Shown here: piece by piece, positions 17,588-25,866 of the stretch
Layout: every line of letters begins with the position of its first letter
How positions within the stretch are numbered: the first letter of the stretch is position 1
Virus record (IMG/VR): IMGVR_UViG_3300032313_001394
Span: 1 to 64,000 of that record
DNA length: 64,000 nucleotides
Direction: 5' to 3' (one strand)
From: a virus
Translations under genes and position numbers: made by a program
Notes under the pieces: generated by a model
What the model was told of the DNA's origin: nothing
The model's input: the letters and a program-made list of their open reading frames with translations, nothing else
Database searches by the model: none

Positions 17588-18742
17588 TTAAAATATATAA
17601 ATAGGCATAGGAACATTATTTAATGTTTTTTGTAAATAATCTTCTTCAGATGCACGTTTTTCCATTTGTTTATTACGAGATGATTCATCTAGAGTAGCTC
17701 GTAATTGTTCTAGCAATGCTGCTTTTTCTGATCTAGCATCAGTTAATAAATCTTGTTGATTTAATGTTACTTCAGAACCAGGAATAGGAACTGTAGTGTA
17801 TTTACCACGAACATAAGCTAAAGTTTCTTTAACAACAGCTAAAGTATACTGGTAAATCCATTGACGCCCAATAGAATTTATTTGAGAATATACTGGATTC
17901 TGATAAGGTACATTAGAAACATTAGTTACCAAATTATTTCCTGAACCTGAAATAAAAGGTTGGTTACGTTCTGATTTTTTAATATAATGAATTAATATAC
18001 TTCCTGGATTTTGTGGTATAGGAAATAATCTTAATTGATTACCTACTAAATCAAATGAATATGCTGATTTTCTAATTTGATCGTTTAATTCAATTGCTTG
18101 TAATTTTAATAAGTCAAAATTCATGGGCATTAACATAAAGTTAATACCTGGAGAATATGATCCAAAGTTAAATGTTTCAAGTAATGATTGTATACCTGTA
18201 CCTGTACCAGCATATGGATCAAAATAACGAACAATTGATGGTGGAGCATCATTAAATACTTTTTTAATTTCAATTGAATCACCAGGTTGTAATGATGCTG
18301 ATTGAGAAGCCCAAGTATTTAAGTCATAATCTTGTTGTCCTGGAGTCATTGTAATTGATCCAGTATAATATTTTATAGTACCACCAGCACCAGCTTCAGA
18401 ACCGTATGTTGAGGCAATTCTAATTTGAGTTCCTAATGTAGGAGTAATTACTTGATTATTTAAAGCAGATCCAGTTGAAGAACCTTCAAAAGATAAATAA
18501 TTTTCTCTAACTTTCCATTGATAAACTTCATTACCATATGTAGTTACTGCTTCTTCGAATGCAGCATAAAACTGAATATCTTGTAATTCGATATTTTCAA
18601 TTGGATATCCTAAACGACGAGCACACCATGTTGTTACTTTATCTGCATCTACTCTAAAAGTAGAATCAGTGTCATAAAACCCAAACGGTGTTGAACCAGT
18701 AGCAAATGAACTCGAACCTGGATATATAGGAATATTAGCCAT
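17588..18742 (-). CDS. Neck protein, gp13-like
   Basis: Protein of 384 residues starting MANIPIYPGSSSF. It has an N-terminal helical part with VTTWCARRLGYPIENIELQD and FYAAFEEAVTTYGNEV, typical of head-closure/adaptor proteins of T4-like phages. A central beta region follows (MTPGQQDYDLNTWA), and the C-terminal half is helical (AYVRGKYTTVP). It heads the neck operon directly downstream of phoH, with a class 1 element 23 bases upstream. Assignment to gp13 is by position and family memory; T4 gp13 is shorter (309). Confidence 0.6.
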   Translation of the reverse strand: MANIPIYPGSSSFATGSTPFGFYDTDSTFRVDADKVTTWCARRLGYPIENIELQDIQFYAAFEEAVTTYGNEVYQWKVRENYLSFEGSSTGSALNNQVITPTLGTQIRIASTYGSEAGAGGTIKYYTGSITMTPGQQDYDLNTWASQSASLQPGDSIEIKKVFNDAPPSIVRYFDPYAGTGTGIQSLLETFNFGSYSPGINFMLMPMNFDLLKLQAIELNDQIRKSAYSFDLVGNQLRLFPIPQNPGSILIHYIKKSERNQPFISGSGNNLVTNVSNVPYQNPVYSQINSIGRQWIYQYTLAVVKETLAYVRGKYTTVPIPGSEVTLNQQDLLTDARSEKAALLEQLRATLDESSRNKQMEKRASEEDYLQKTLNNVPMPIYIF

Positions 18743-18764
18743 TAATCAAATATGTAGTGTTTGT

Positions 18765-18772
18765 TATAAATA
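18765..18772 (-). promoter_or_regulatory. Class 1 promoter-like element
   Basis: The coding strand reads TATATTTATAACAAAC, 23 bases before the neck operon. A TTTG lies about 18 bases upstream, which fits a Bacteroidota-type -33/-7 arrangement; this is not seen at most other copies. Confidence 0.65.
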
Positions 18773-18774
18773 TA

Positions 18775-18867
18775 TTAATTTTTAATGATACTCAAACTTC
18801 CACTATTATTAGTATTAATTAAAATAATATTACCAGCATTATTTGTATTTAATATAGTTAAAGTCAT
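18775..18867 (-). CDS. Possible 30-residue peptide coupled to phoH
   Basis: A short frame starting MTLTILNTNNAG and ending SLSIIKN begins with a TAATG overlap at the phoH stop, the same coupling used by many genes here. The rest of the gap holds only the class 1 element. It is short and Asn/Ile rich, so translation is unproven. Confidence 0.4.
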   Translation of the reverse strand: MTLTILNTNNAGNIILINTNNSGSLSIIKN

Positions 18868-19556
18868 TACATATGTTCTTTATACATGTTTAGAACTGAC
18901 TCCACAATTGGGTGTCTATGGTTTGTTTTTAACACTACCGATGCTACTCCTGGGATAGAACCAGCAACTTGTTTTGATAGAAAATACATACCAGAGTCTT
19001 TTTTATTTTTTAAATCAACTTGAGATGTATCTCCTACAATCACCATTTTACTTCCTTTACATAGACGAGATATTACCATTTCCATTTGAGGATCAGTAAC
19101 GTTTTGTGCCTCGTCTACTATAATAAATGCATTTGAGAAGTTACGTCCACGCATAAATGCGAATGGAACTATTTCTATTTGTCCTCGCTCAAAATACATA
19201 TCCACTTTTTCTTTATCGTATACTCGATATGCGTTATCGTATATTGGAGCAACGAATGGATCTAATTTTTCTTTAATACCACCAGGTAAGAAGCCGATAT
19301 CTTCTTTAGCTGTTACTACTGGTCTTGCTATAATGATCTTTTCAACTTCTTTATTGAATAATAGATCTAGCGCTGTTTGGACTGCTACTAATGTTTTACC
19401 ACTTCCTGCTTGTCCAGTAATGACTGTTATATCATTAGCTAATATTATACTCTTTGTTTCTTTTTGTTCTTCATTTAGTTGAACTTGGAACTTAATTGGA
19501 TTTTTAGGTTTACGTTTTTCCTGAAAAATCTCGTCATTGTGGTGATTTGAACTCAT
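18867..19556 (-). CDS. phoH: PhoH-like ATPase
   Basis: P-loop ATPase of 229 residues. Walker A is GQAGSGKT at about 48-55, Walker B is FIIVDEAQN, and a VIVGDTSQVDL segment follows, all typical of the PhoH/RhlB-like helicase family common in phages. Its role in phage biology is unclear (nucleotide or RNA metabolism has been proposed). A longer frame starting 14 codons upstream exists, but those codons cover the class 1 element at 19579-19586. I therefore choose the internal ATG (MSSNHH), 23 bases after the element. It lies between the capsid gene terminator and the neck operon. Confidence 0.9.
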   Translation of the reverse strand: MSSNHHNDEIFQEKRKPKNPIKFQVQLNEEQKETKSIILANDITVITGQAGSGKTLVAVQTALDLLFNKEVEKIIIARPVVTAKEDIGFLPGGIKEKLDPFVAPIYDNAYRVYDKEKVDMYFERGQIEIVPFAFMRGRNFSNAFIIVDEAQNVTDPQMEMVISRLCKGSKMVIVGDTSQVDLKNKKDSGMYFLSKQVAGSIPGVASVVLKTNHRHPIVESVLNMYKEHM

Positions 19557-19578
19557 AAAACTTGTTTTAGTTATCAGC

Positions 19579-19586
19579 AATAAATA
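19579..19586 (-). promoter_or_regulatory. Class 1 promoter-like element (variant)
   Basis: The coding strand reads ACATATTTATTGCTGA just after the capsid terminator and 23 bases before the chosen phoH start. It argues against the longer phoH frame. Confidence 0.5.
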
Positions 19587-19609
19587 TGTAAAAAACACAT
19601 TTAATAGAT

Positions 19610-19640
19610 AAAAAAAGGTCGGAACTAAGTTCCGACCCTT
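19610..19640 (-). terminator. Intrinsic terminator after major capsid gene
   Basis: On the coding strand a 9-bp stem (GGTCGGAAC/GTTCCGACC, loop of three) at 19617-19637 is followed by a run of seven T. It is the strongest terminator in the window and sits just after the capsid stop. Confidence 0.9.
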
Positions 19641-19662
19641 TAATTACTCTATTGAGTTAAGA

Positions 19663-21339
19663 TTAGTATCCTAATGTTTCTAATCCATGTACCAATACTT
19701 TACCATAGAATTCAGGACGAACCATTTTCTTAGCGTAACGAGTCATCAAACCTTTACGTGGAGTAAATGTTTCTGGATCGTATACTAATGGAGTCATGAT
19801 CAACGGAATGTATGGAGCATATACAGCACCAGTCTCAAGGAATTGAGATCCTTTGTAACCCATCAAGATTACGTTAGAAGTCAAATATGGGTTCTTGTAA
19901 ACTTTGTAACGAGAGTTTAATGAACCTATTTTCTGAATACCGAAGTTGAATTCTGATTTCTCACCATCACCGTCAGTAGCAAATCCTGGAATTGATTCTA
20001 ATACTGTAGCTACAGATGGAGAAACAACTAAGAAATTAGCACCACCACGTAATGTTTTCTGGTGAATAGTGTTAGATACTTTTTGCAATACAGTACCAAT
20101 AGTTTGGAACCATTCGCCTTGAGAGTTGTAGTATCCAGTCAAGTTTCCAGATTGAGAGTTAGCAGATACAGTTGTAAAGCCATTTCCGTTCCAGAATGTG
20201 TTATTAGCAGCTGACCAGTAACCAGTAGTAGCAGCATTTTCGATCAACATACCCAACAATTCTAAATCTACTTCCATTGCGATGTAGTTAGAGATCATTG
20301 AAGTTACTTCTGATTCAGCATCTACTGAGTGGTAAGCGTTCAAATCTTGAGCAAATTCTGGAGTCCATTGAGCTTTCAACTTACGAGTTTTAGCAACGAT
20401 AGCTTCAGATTTCAATTTAATATCAACTGAAGGGATAGCAATTTGAGTTGTTGACTCAGAGTTTGGATAACCAGCACCTGAAGCATCTTCGAAATCACCA
20501 CGAGCAGCAACAGTAGTTACTTTAGGGTAAGTTACGTTGTAAACTTGGTTAGCATTAGCACCAATTGTTGAACCAGAAACAATAAATACAATTGTACCGT
20601 CAGCGTTTAAAGTAGTAAATTCATTGATTATGTTAGCAGCTGATACTGAAGCAGCACCAGAACCTGAAGTGAATTCAATAGCTTTAACAGCGTTATCATC
20701 TAATCCTACTAAAGTACCTGAGGCGAAAGTAATAGTACGAGCTGAAGAACCGATTGAAGCTGAAGCAGCTGAATTGTAATTGAAAGAAGCGATTGAAGTT
20801 GATCCAGAAGTACCAGTAATACCTGCAGAAGCAGTAGTATTAATAGAATATCCGTAACGACCCTCACCATATAAACCACCAGCTACGTCTAAATTCTTAA
20901 CGTTTGGATGATTTTCAGCTTGGTTACCATAGATAGAAGCAGTTCCAAATCCAGCCTTACCTGAAGTTGAACCCATTCCTAAGTTAGAATATTTGAAGTC
21001 TAAGTAAAATACTAGACCAGAAGGTAAAGACATTGGTTGTACGGAAACGAATTCCTTAGCAACGATCTCACCAAACACACGGCGAACTAACGGTAAAGCA
21101 ACACCAGCCCAGTTTTCACCGGCTCCACCTGACATAGATGTAGTACCACCTGTTACGTTAGCTTCTTGAACTAATGAACGAGCTTGATTTTCTAAAATAA
21201 CAGACATGTTATTTTTGTCATACTCGTTAGATAGGTTTTTCAATAAACCTGTTTTTTCCCACTTAGAAACTAAGCGTCCTGCTTCGTTTTGACGATCCGT
21301 CCATGGGTTTGCGCTTTCTAAAAGACTTTGTACGTTCAT
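19663..21339 (-). CDS. Major capsid protein, gp23-like
   Basis: Protein of 558 residues (T4 gp23 has 521). The N-terminus resembles gp23 (LLESANPWTDRQNEAGRLVS). A prohead protease site, LVQE|A, lies at residues 56-60 and is followed by a Gly/Ser-rich stretch and WAGVALPLVRRVFGE. This matches T4, where cleavage removes about 65 residues at LTE|A. Other signatures are FYLDFKYSN near residue 110 and AQWTPEFAQDL. An inserted Ala/Ser/Gly-rich region lies at about 170-260. It is co-transcribed with the scaffold gene upstream and ends at a strong terminator. Confidence 0.95.
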   Translation of the reverse strand: MNVQSLLESANPWTDRQNEAGRLVSKWEKTGLLKNLSNEYDKNNMSVILENQARSLVQEANVTGGTTSMSGGAGENWAGVALPLVRRVFGEIVAKEFVSVQPMSLPSGLVFYLDFKYSNLGMGSTSGKAGFGTASIYGNQAENHPNVKNLDVAGGLYGEGRYGYSINTTASAGITGTSGSTSIASFNYNSAASASIGSSARTITFASGTLVGLDDNAVKAIEFTSGSGAASVSAANIINEFTTLNADGTIVFIVSGSTIGANANQVYNVTYPKVTTVAARGDFEDASGAGYPNSESTTQIAIPSVDIKLKSEAIVAKTRKLKAQWTPEFAQDLNAYHSVDAESEVTSMISNYIAMEVDLELLGMLIENAATTGYWSAANNTFWNGNGFTTVSANSQSGNLTGYYNSQGEWFQTIGTVLQKVSNTIHQKTLRGGANFLVVSPSVATVLESIPGFATDGDGEKSEFNFGIQKIGSLNSRYKVYKNPYLTSNVILMGYKGSQFLETGAVYAPYIPLIMTPLVYDPETFTPRKGLMTRYAKKMVRPEFYGKVLVHGLETLGY

Positions 21340-21367
21340 TTTAAATTTAAAATTAATTATTAATTAC

Positions 21368-22405
21368 TTATTTTAATCCCGCTAGTTTAGCCCAACGGTC
21401 TACTTGTGCATCTGAATCAATTACTTTATTTCTAGTAGTTGAACCAGCAATAATTCCTGATGCTTTTGATGCAAATCCTAAAGATTCTTTAATAGTTGAT
21501 TTTTCTACTTCTTTTTTAGCTAATGTAGTGCTTAAAGATTCGAATACCAATTTAGCTTCTTTAGCAGATTCAGCTTTGTCAAATGTTTTAACAACTTGAA
21601 TCTTTTGCGATTCTGTTAAGTTATGTCCTTTGAATACTTTATTCATGTATAATAACTTAGCATTTAATAAATTTGATTCTTGAAGTGACGAACGAAGTTC
21701 TTCGATTGTAGCTAAAGCTTGAGCTAATTCTTCTTCCATTTTAGATTTAGAATTATCTTCTTCTTTGCCATAATCTTCTTCTACTTCTTCTTCTTCTGAT
21801 AACCCGAATTCAGCCAATAATTCATCGATGTTGATATCGTCTTCAGTAATTTCTGCGTCGATATTTTCTTCCATTTTCTTATCTTCGTCTTCATCTTTCA
21901 TTTCATCTAAGTTGATTTCTTCTTCATCAGCTGGCATTTCTTCAGTATCAATTCCTAAGTCTTCACCTTCTTCACCTGGTAATTCCTCACCTTGTTCAGT
22001 TTCTAACTTTTCGAATTCTTCAGCAGCAATTTGACGAATATAATCTTCAACTTCTTCAGGTGTCATTTCAGTGATATCTTTATCTTCTTCTTCTTCACCT
22101 GCTTTTTCTTCACCTGCTTCTTCTTTAGCAGGAGCTTCATCTTCACCTGCTTTTTCTTCATCATCCGCTTCAGCTAATAATGCTTCTAAGTCAAGTGTTT
22201 CTTCCATTGAATCTTCGGCAATGTTTTCATACGCTTCGTCTTCATCTTTATCTTCTTCTAATTCATTTAACTTTGCAGCTAAAATAGATTGAAGTTGAGG
22301 AGTGAAAGCTTCTTCGAGAACTAATCTAGCTTGCGCTAATGCAGTCTCGCGTAAAGTTTTTGCTTCAGCAATGGCATCTTTTAAAGTTTGATTACCTTTA
22401 CTCAT
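21368..22405 (-). CDS. Prohead core scaffold, gp22-like
   Basis: Protein of 345 residues, extremely acidic between about 45 and 230 (runs of Glu/Asp) and helical on both sides. That is the usual character of T4-type core scaffolds next to the capsid gene. The N-terminus has TLKDAIAEAKTLRETALA and several [LI]xE sites for the prohead protease. The C-terminus is DRWAKLAGLK, a tag shared with two other proteins here. It likely forms the core on which gp23 assembles and is degraded by gp21. AAGGA lies upstream of the ATG, one of the few Shine-Dalgarno-like sites. Confidence 0.85.
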   Translation of the reverse strand: MSKGNQTLKDAIAEAKTLRETALAQARLVLEEAFTPQLQSILAAKLNELEEDKDEDEAYENIAEDSMEETLDLEALLAEADDEEKAGEDEAPAKEEAGEEKAGEEEEDKDITEMTPEEVEDYIRQIAAEEFEKLETEQGEELPGEEGEDLGIDTEEMPADEEEINLDEMKDEDEDKKMEENIDAEITEDDINIDELLAEFGLSEEEEVEEDYGKEEDNSKSKMEEELAQALATIEELRSSLQESNLLNAKLLYMNKVFKGHNLTESQKIQVVKTFDKAESAKEAKLVFESLSTTLAKKEVEKSTIKESLGFASKASGIIAGSTTRNKVIDSDAQVDRWAKLAGLK

Positions 22406-22506
22406 TTGTTGTCCTTAATTTTTTGTTTGGAAATAAGATTATTGAGAATCTTAATAGAAATATTTAATGATCGATACTATATAGATATAGTATATTTGAG
22501 GTCTGT

Positions 22507-22514
22507 CATAAATA
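22507..22514 (-). promoter_or_regulatory. Class 1 promoter-like element (variant)
   Basis: The coding strand reads ATATATTTATGACAGACC, 102 bases before the scaffold ATG, right after the terminator of the upstream gene. It would leave the longest leader of any class 1 copy. Confidence 0.55.
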
Positions 22515-22535
22515 TATGCGGATATAACCAAAGCG

Positions 22536-22568
22536 AAAAAAAGTGTCTTCTCTTTGTAGAAAAGACAC
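22536..22568 (-). terminator. Intrinsic terminator after core protein gene
   Basis: On the coding strand a stem GTGTCTT/AAGACAC (22543-22568) is followed by seven T. It separates the protease operon from the scaffold-capsid operon. Confidence 0.85.
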
Positions 22569-22604
22569 CAGAACTATAATACTGAGACTATAGTGGGGTA
22601 CGAA

Positions 22605-23204
22605 TTATTTAATTCCAGCGTAGTGTTGCCATCTGCTGATTGTCCATTCGTCTAATCCTTTTGGTTTATTTAATTCATCATAGAATGCTCTTGCTTTATT
22701 TTCCGAATCAAATACTTTTTCTTCAGTGCCATACTTAACAATCCAAAAACGACCTTCTGGTTCAATACTAGATAGTTCATTATGACCTAAATTAGCTTCA
22801 TCCATTTCTTCAGCACCGGCTTTATCATCCATTTGAGCATCTGATTCATGATATCCTTTAGCTGCTTGATAAATGTAGCTTTCTGCATTAGTAATATGAT
22901 CTTGAATCCAAGCTGGTAGGTTAATTTCTTTATCTCCCATTTGAGCTTTTAACATCATAGCAGAACGAATAATAGCATCTAATGAATCTTGTGCCATTGC
23001 CACTTCGTAATCTTCGTTTAAACCATCTTCAGCTAATTTTTTAGCTTTATCAGTAGCAATTGCGTACATAGCAGGAGCAGGACCTTTAAAATTCTTCTTC
23101 ATTGCTTTAACAATTTCCTCACGTTTTTTTTCTTCAGCAGCTGTTAATTCTTTTTCAGCAACAATTTTAGCTACGGTTTCTTTTACGATTTGTTCTAAGT
23201 TCAT
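22605..23204 (-). CDS. Prohead core protein with C-terminal RWxxYAG tag
   Basis: Protein of 199 residues. The N-terminus (MNLEQIVKETVAKIVAEKEL) is an amphipathic leader like those on other candidates for prohead packaging. Next is a Lys/Glu-rich helix, and the C-terminal part (WIVKYGTEEKVFDSENKAR) looks like a small alpha/beta fold. The protein ends SRWQHYAGIK, matching the ends of the scaffold and of the winged-helix protein at 32274. It overlaps the protease gene (TAATG). An inner core role is inferred from location, leader and tag; I do not recognise a named family. Confidence 0.65.
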   Translation of the reverse strand: MNLEQIVKETVAKIVAEKELTAAEEKKREEIVKAMKKNFKGPAPAMYAIATDKAKKLAEDGLNEDYEVAMAQDSLDAIIRSAMMLKAQMGDKEINLPAWIQDHITNAESYIYQAAKGYHESDAQMDDKAGAEEMDEANLGHNELSSIEPEGRFWIVKYGTEEKVFDSENKARAFYDELNKPKGLDEWTISRWQHYAGIK

Positions 23205-23833
23205 TATATATTATCAAAATCACAGGTACAGAATCCTGTGCGGTTACAAATAATTTCAGTAATTAAGCTATCTATTTTAGAATAGTCTTTTGATGGTTTA
23301 GAGTATGAAATAGATTCATTTACTACTTCCATATATGCACCTGGTGTAGATGGAGTTGAAACGAAATCCCAACACATTAATTCAAAATCGTCTTGTACCT
23401 CAATTGTTTCACCAATTTGACGTACAGAACCCATACCACGAGATGAGATACCTACGGTGATATTGTTGTTAAATAATGCTTTTAATATATTACCTGATGG
23501 AGTATTTAGTATTTCAATTTTACCATATAAATCTTTACCTTGCCAACTTAAAGCAACAATATTATGTGATACATTCTTTAAATTAATAACAGGAGAATCG
23601 GGATGATCTAATTCACCTAATGCACGACGTTCTTTAACTGGTCCTTCTAAGTATTTATCAGCTTCACGTCTTAATACTTCGTAAGGATAGACACGTCCAT
23701 TACCATTTTTAGTTTCAGCCTTTTGTATCAAACCTTCAACAAACATTTTACCGTTAGGATTTTGCATCGACTCCTTCAATGATTGAGGAGTGGCGGTAAA
23801 TAATGCTGTTTCTATTAATAATTGCTTATCCAT
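23204..23833 (-). CDS. Prohead core protease, gp21-like
   Basis: Protein of 209 residues (T4 gp21 has 212). It belongs to the S77/herpes-assemblin-like protease group. RVYPYEVL near 47-54, GELDHP with the likely catalytic His at 77, and VGISSRG with the likely catalytic Ser at 130 or 131 are in the order and spacing of the family. The enzyme matures capsid and core proteins at [LI]xE sites. It sits between two core genes with TAATG overlaps on both sides, which would fix stoichiometry. Confidence 0.9.
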   Translation of the reverse strand: MDKQLLIETALFTATPQSLKESMQNPNGKMFVEGLIQKAETKNGNGRVYPYEVLRREADKYLEGPVKERRALGELDHPDSPVINLKNVSHNIVALSWQGKDLYGKIEILNTPSGNILKALFNNNITVGISSRGMGSVRQIGETIEVQDDFELMCWDFVSTPSTPGAYMEVVNESISYSKPSKDYSKIDSLITEIICNRTGFCTCDFDNI

Positions 23834-24345
23834 TATTTCATTTCATTCAAGATACGACCAACTAAAACACTCATTTCGTCTTCAGTTAGTTTATCCATTT
23901 TAACTTTTTTGGTACCATTTACAGCATCAATTACATTACTATCTTTAACTTCAGTAGGTAAATCAGTGCGTTTTTTACGATCAATCTTCATTGCATCTTC
24001 GTTATAACCAGCTAAATGAAGTTGAGAATAATATGATACGTTATCTTTTAAGTTTTTGCAAACGATCTTATCAGCTTTTATTTCTTCAGTACCTTTATCT
24101 AACTCATAACGCATTCCTAAATCATATTCTTGAGGATTACACCAGTCATTTGGCATACCATATTCTTGTGGTTCAGATTTTGCTTCTGTAATAATACCTT
24201 TATTTTTTAAAATCCTAACAGCATCTTTAAAATTAACTGTATTAGAAATAAATTTAGGTAATGCCATTTTAACGTTACGTAAAAACTGAGCTTCACTCAA
24301 TTTTCCTTCATTTAATGATTTATATTGATCGAATATACTTTTCAT
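23833..24345 (-). CDS. Prohead-region protein, unknown
   Basis: Protein of 170 residues starting MKSIFDQYKSLNEGKLSEAQ. The start resembles a leader ending in LNE|G, a possible prohead protease site, and LSE|A follows closely. The middle contains EYGMPNDWCNPQEYDLGMRY. It ends in a helical TEDEMSVLVGRILNEMK. It overlaps both neighbours in the protease operon, so a core or internal head role is likely, but the family is not recognised. Confidence 0.6.
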   Translation of the reverse strand: MKSIFDQYKSLNEGKLSEAQFLRNVKMALPKFISNTVNFKDAVRILKNKGIITEAKSEPQEYGMPNDWCNPQEYDLGMRYELDKGTEEIKADKIVCKNLKDNVSYYSQLHLAGYNEDAMKIDRKKRTDLPTEVKDSNVIDAVNGTKKVKMDKLTEDEMSVLVGRILNEMK

Positions 24346-24977
24346 TATTTTTTTAATGTTTTAATTTTCTTGTTTAATACGGCTAATCGTTCAGTCATAG
24401 CTTCTAATCCTTTAATCGAATTAGTCAATTGATTTTCAGTTTTTAAATTATTTTCTTCACGTAAACGTAAAGTATAATCAGTTAATTGATCTATTTCTTT
24501 TAAACGTTTATTTATACCTCTGATCGCATTTGACATTTTACGCTCAGGCGACATTTCAGAAATTGATTTTGAAAATGAACGATACGATACTTCATTTACA
24601 GCACCTTTACCAATAATTTCTTGTTCGTCTTTATGAGATGTTTTCTTAATATTGGCTTCTGTGGCTTCTTCCATTCCGAATTGAGTAAGTGCTGTTGGAT
24701 TTATTTTTCCAAATGCATTTGGGGTTAAAATATATAAACGTTCGTTAACTAAGTCGTTAATTAATGATTCATATTTAACAAAATCAAATGTTTTACCTGA
24801 TTTAGGTTGTTTACCTACTAATTTGAAGCCTAATTTTTCAGCGTATTTAGTAGCTCTATTTTTACCACCTTTAGAAAATGCAAATGGAGTTGAATATGCT
24901 TCTCCACCCGAAGTAGCATTTTCTTCATCTAGAATTTCAGCAATTGCTTGACGTATTAATTCGCGTAATTTTTCCAT
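24345..24977 (-). CDS. Prohead-region protein with leader helix, unknown
   Basis: Protein of 210 residues. The N-terminus MEKLRELIRQAIAEILDEE is a typical amphipathic leader with IAE and LDE cut sites. A basic region (KGGKNRATKYAEKLGFKLVG) follows, and a long coiled-coil-like C-terminus spans about 150-210. TAATG overlaps on both sides place it firmly in the portal-distal core operon. Likely a core or internal protein; no enzymatic motif is seen. Confidence 0.6.
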   Translation of the reverse strand: MEKLRELIRQAIAEILDEENATSGGEAYSTPFAFSKGGKNRATKYAEKLGFKLVGKQPKSGKTFDFVKYESLINDLVNERLYILTPNAFGKINPTALTQFGMEEATEANIKKTSHKDEQEIIGKGAVNEVSYRSFSKSISEMSPERKMSNAIRGINKRLKEIDQLTDYTLRLREENNLKTENQLTNSIKGLEAMTERLAVLNKKIKTLKK

Positions 24978-25831
24978 TATGCTGTTCTTAATTCGTGTAA
25001 TAATTCGTAGTAATTCATCAAATTTAATACATCATCATCAGATACACTTTCCGATTTAGGAATCATGTTTAGTATATTATTTACTTCTGATAATTTGATT
25101 TGGGTTTTCTTATCTGATACTTTTTGAGATAATACTTCTAATTCTAATTTGATGTTTTGAATCTGTGAATTAACAAATTCTTTTAATGTTACTGTATTTG
25201 AAATATTATTGATGAATTCTTTCAATAATGATTTTTGTTCAGGTAATAGATTAGAATACTTAGTATTGAATTTTTCTACAATCATTCGATAAATAAACAA
25301 GCGAGTACTTTTATCTTGTTTAGCGTATTCTTCTAAGATTTGATCTTTGATTTGAGTTTTATCTACTGGTTTTTTAGTTAAAAATTCAAGTAATGTTACT
25401 TTATTATCAATAACAATTTTAGGGTCAGTAAATTCTAATGAATTATGTGATTCTAATAAGTTATAGATTGAAGCGTTTACTTTATAATTTTGAATTTTTG
25501 CCTTAAAGAAGTCCTCTAAATCATAATATTCTTTAATTTCTTTAATCAAATTGTATTTTTCCTTACGTAAAGCAGTTTTGTTTAACTTTTCAGATAAACG
25601 CAAAACAGTTTCAACTAATGACTCAGCTTTTGATTCTGATAATGATTGAACATTAATTAATGTTTGATATAATTTATGTTCTTTAGCTAATTCCGTTTTA
25701 GAAAAATATTTTTTAACTAAAGTAGCCGCTTGAGGATCTTTATTAGATAAAATATCACTGGCTATCTGGCGAACTAAAAGTTCAAATAATATGCCTGTGT
25801 TCTTATATTTTGAATTTTTCAATTTAGACAT
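24977..25831 (-). CDS. Conserved head-assembly region protein, unknown
   Basis: Protein of 284 residues, almost wholly helical and Lys/Leu/Glu-rich, starting MSKLKNSKYKNTGILFELLV. The KNTGILFELLVRQI start is familiar from T4-like marine phages, where the gene follows the portal. Function not known to me. It heads the core operon with a class 1 element 19 bases upstream. Confidence 0.6.
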   Translation of the reverse strand: MSKLKNSKYKNTGILFELLVRQIASDILSNKDPQAATLVKKYFSKTELAKEHKLYQTLINVQSLSESKAESLVETVLRLSEKLNKTALRKEKYNLIKEIKEYYDLEDFFKAKIQNYKVNASIYNLLESHNSLEFTDPKIVIDNKVTLLEFLTKKPVDKTQIKDQILEEYAKQDKSTRLFIYRMIVEKFNTKYSNLLPEQKSLLKEFINNISNTVTLKEFVNSQIQNIKLELEVLSQKVSDKKTQIKLSEVNNILNMIPKSESVSDDDVLNLMNYYELLHELRTA

Positions 25832-25849
25832 GTTCTAGTATTACTCTGT

Positions 25850-25857
25850 TATAAATA
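25850..25857 (-). promoter_or_regulatory. Class 1 promoter-like element
   Basis: The coding strand reads CGATATTTATAACAGAG, 19 bases before the ATG of the core operon, just after the portal stop. Confidence 0.65.
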
Positions 25858-25866
25858 TCGATTAGT

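Noticed and set aside
19557-19598. N-terminal extension of PhoH
   Set aside because: It runs through the class 1 element and adds a hydrophobic stretch not expected for a cytoplasmic ATPase.
21828-22292. Ser-rich plus-strand ORFs opposite the scaffold gene
   Set aside because: Antisense reading of Glu/Asp-rich codons gives Ser/Phe runs; the minus-strand scaffold explains the region.
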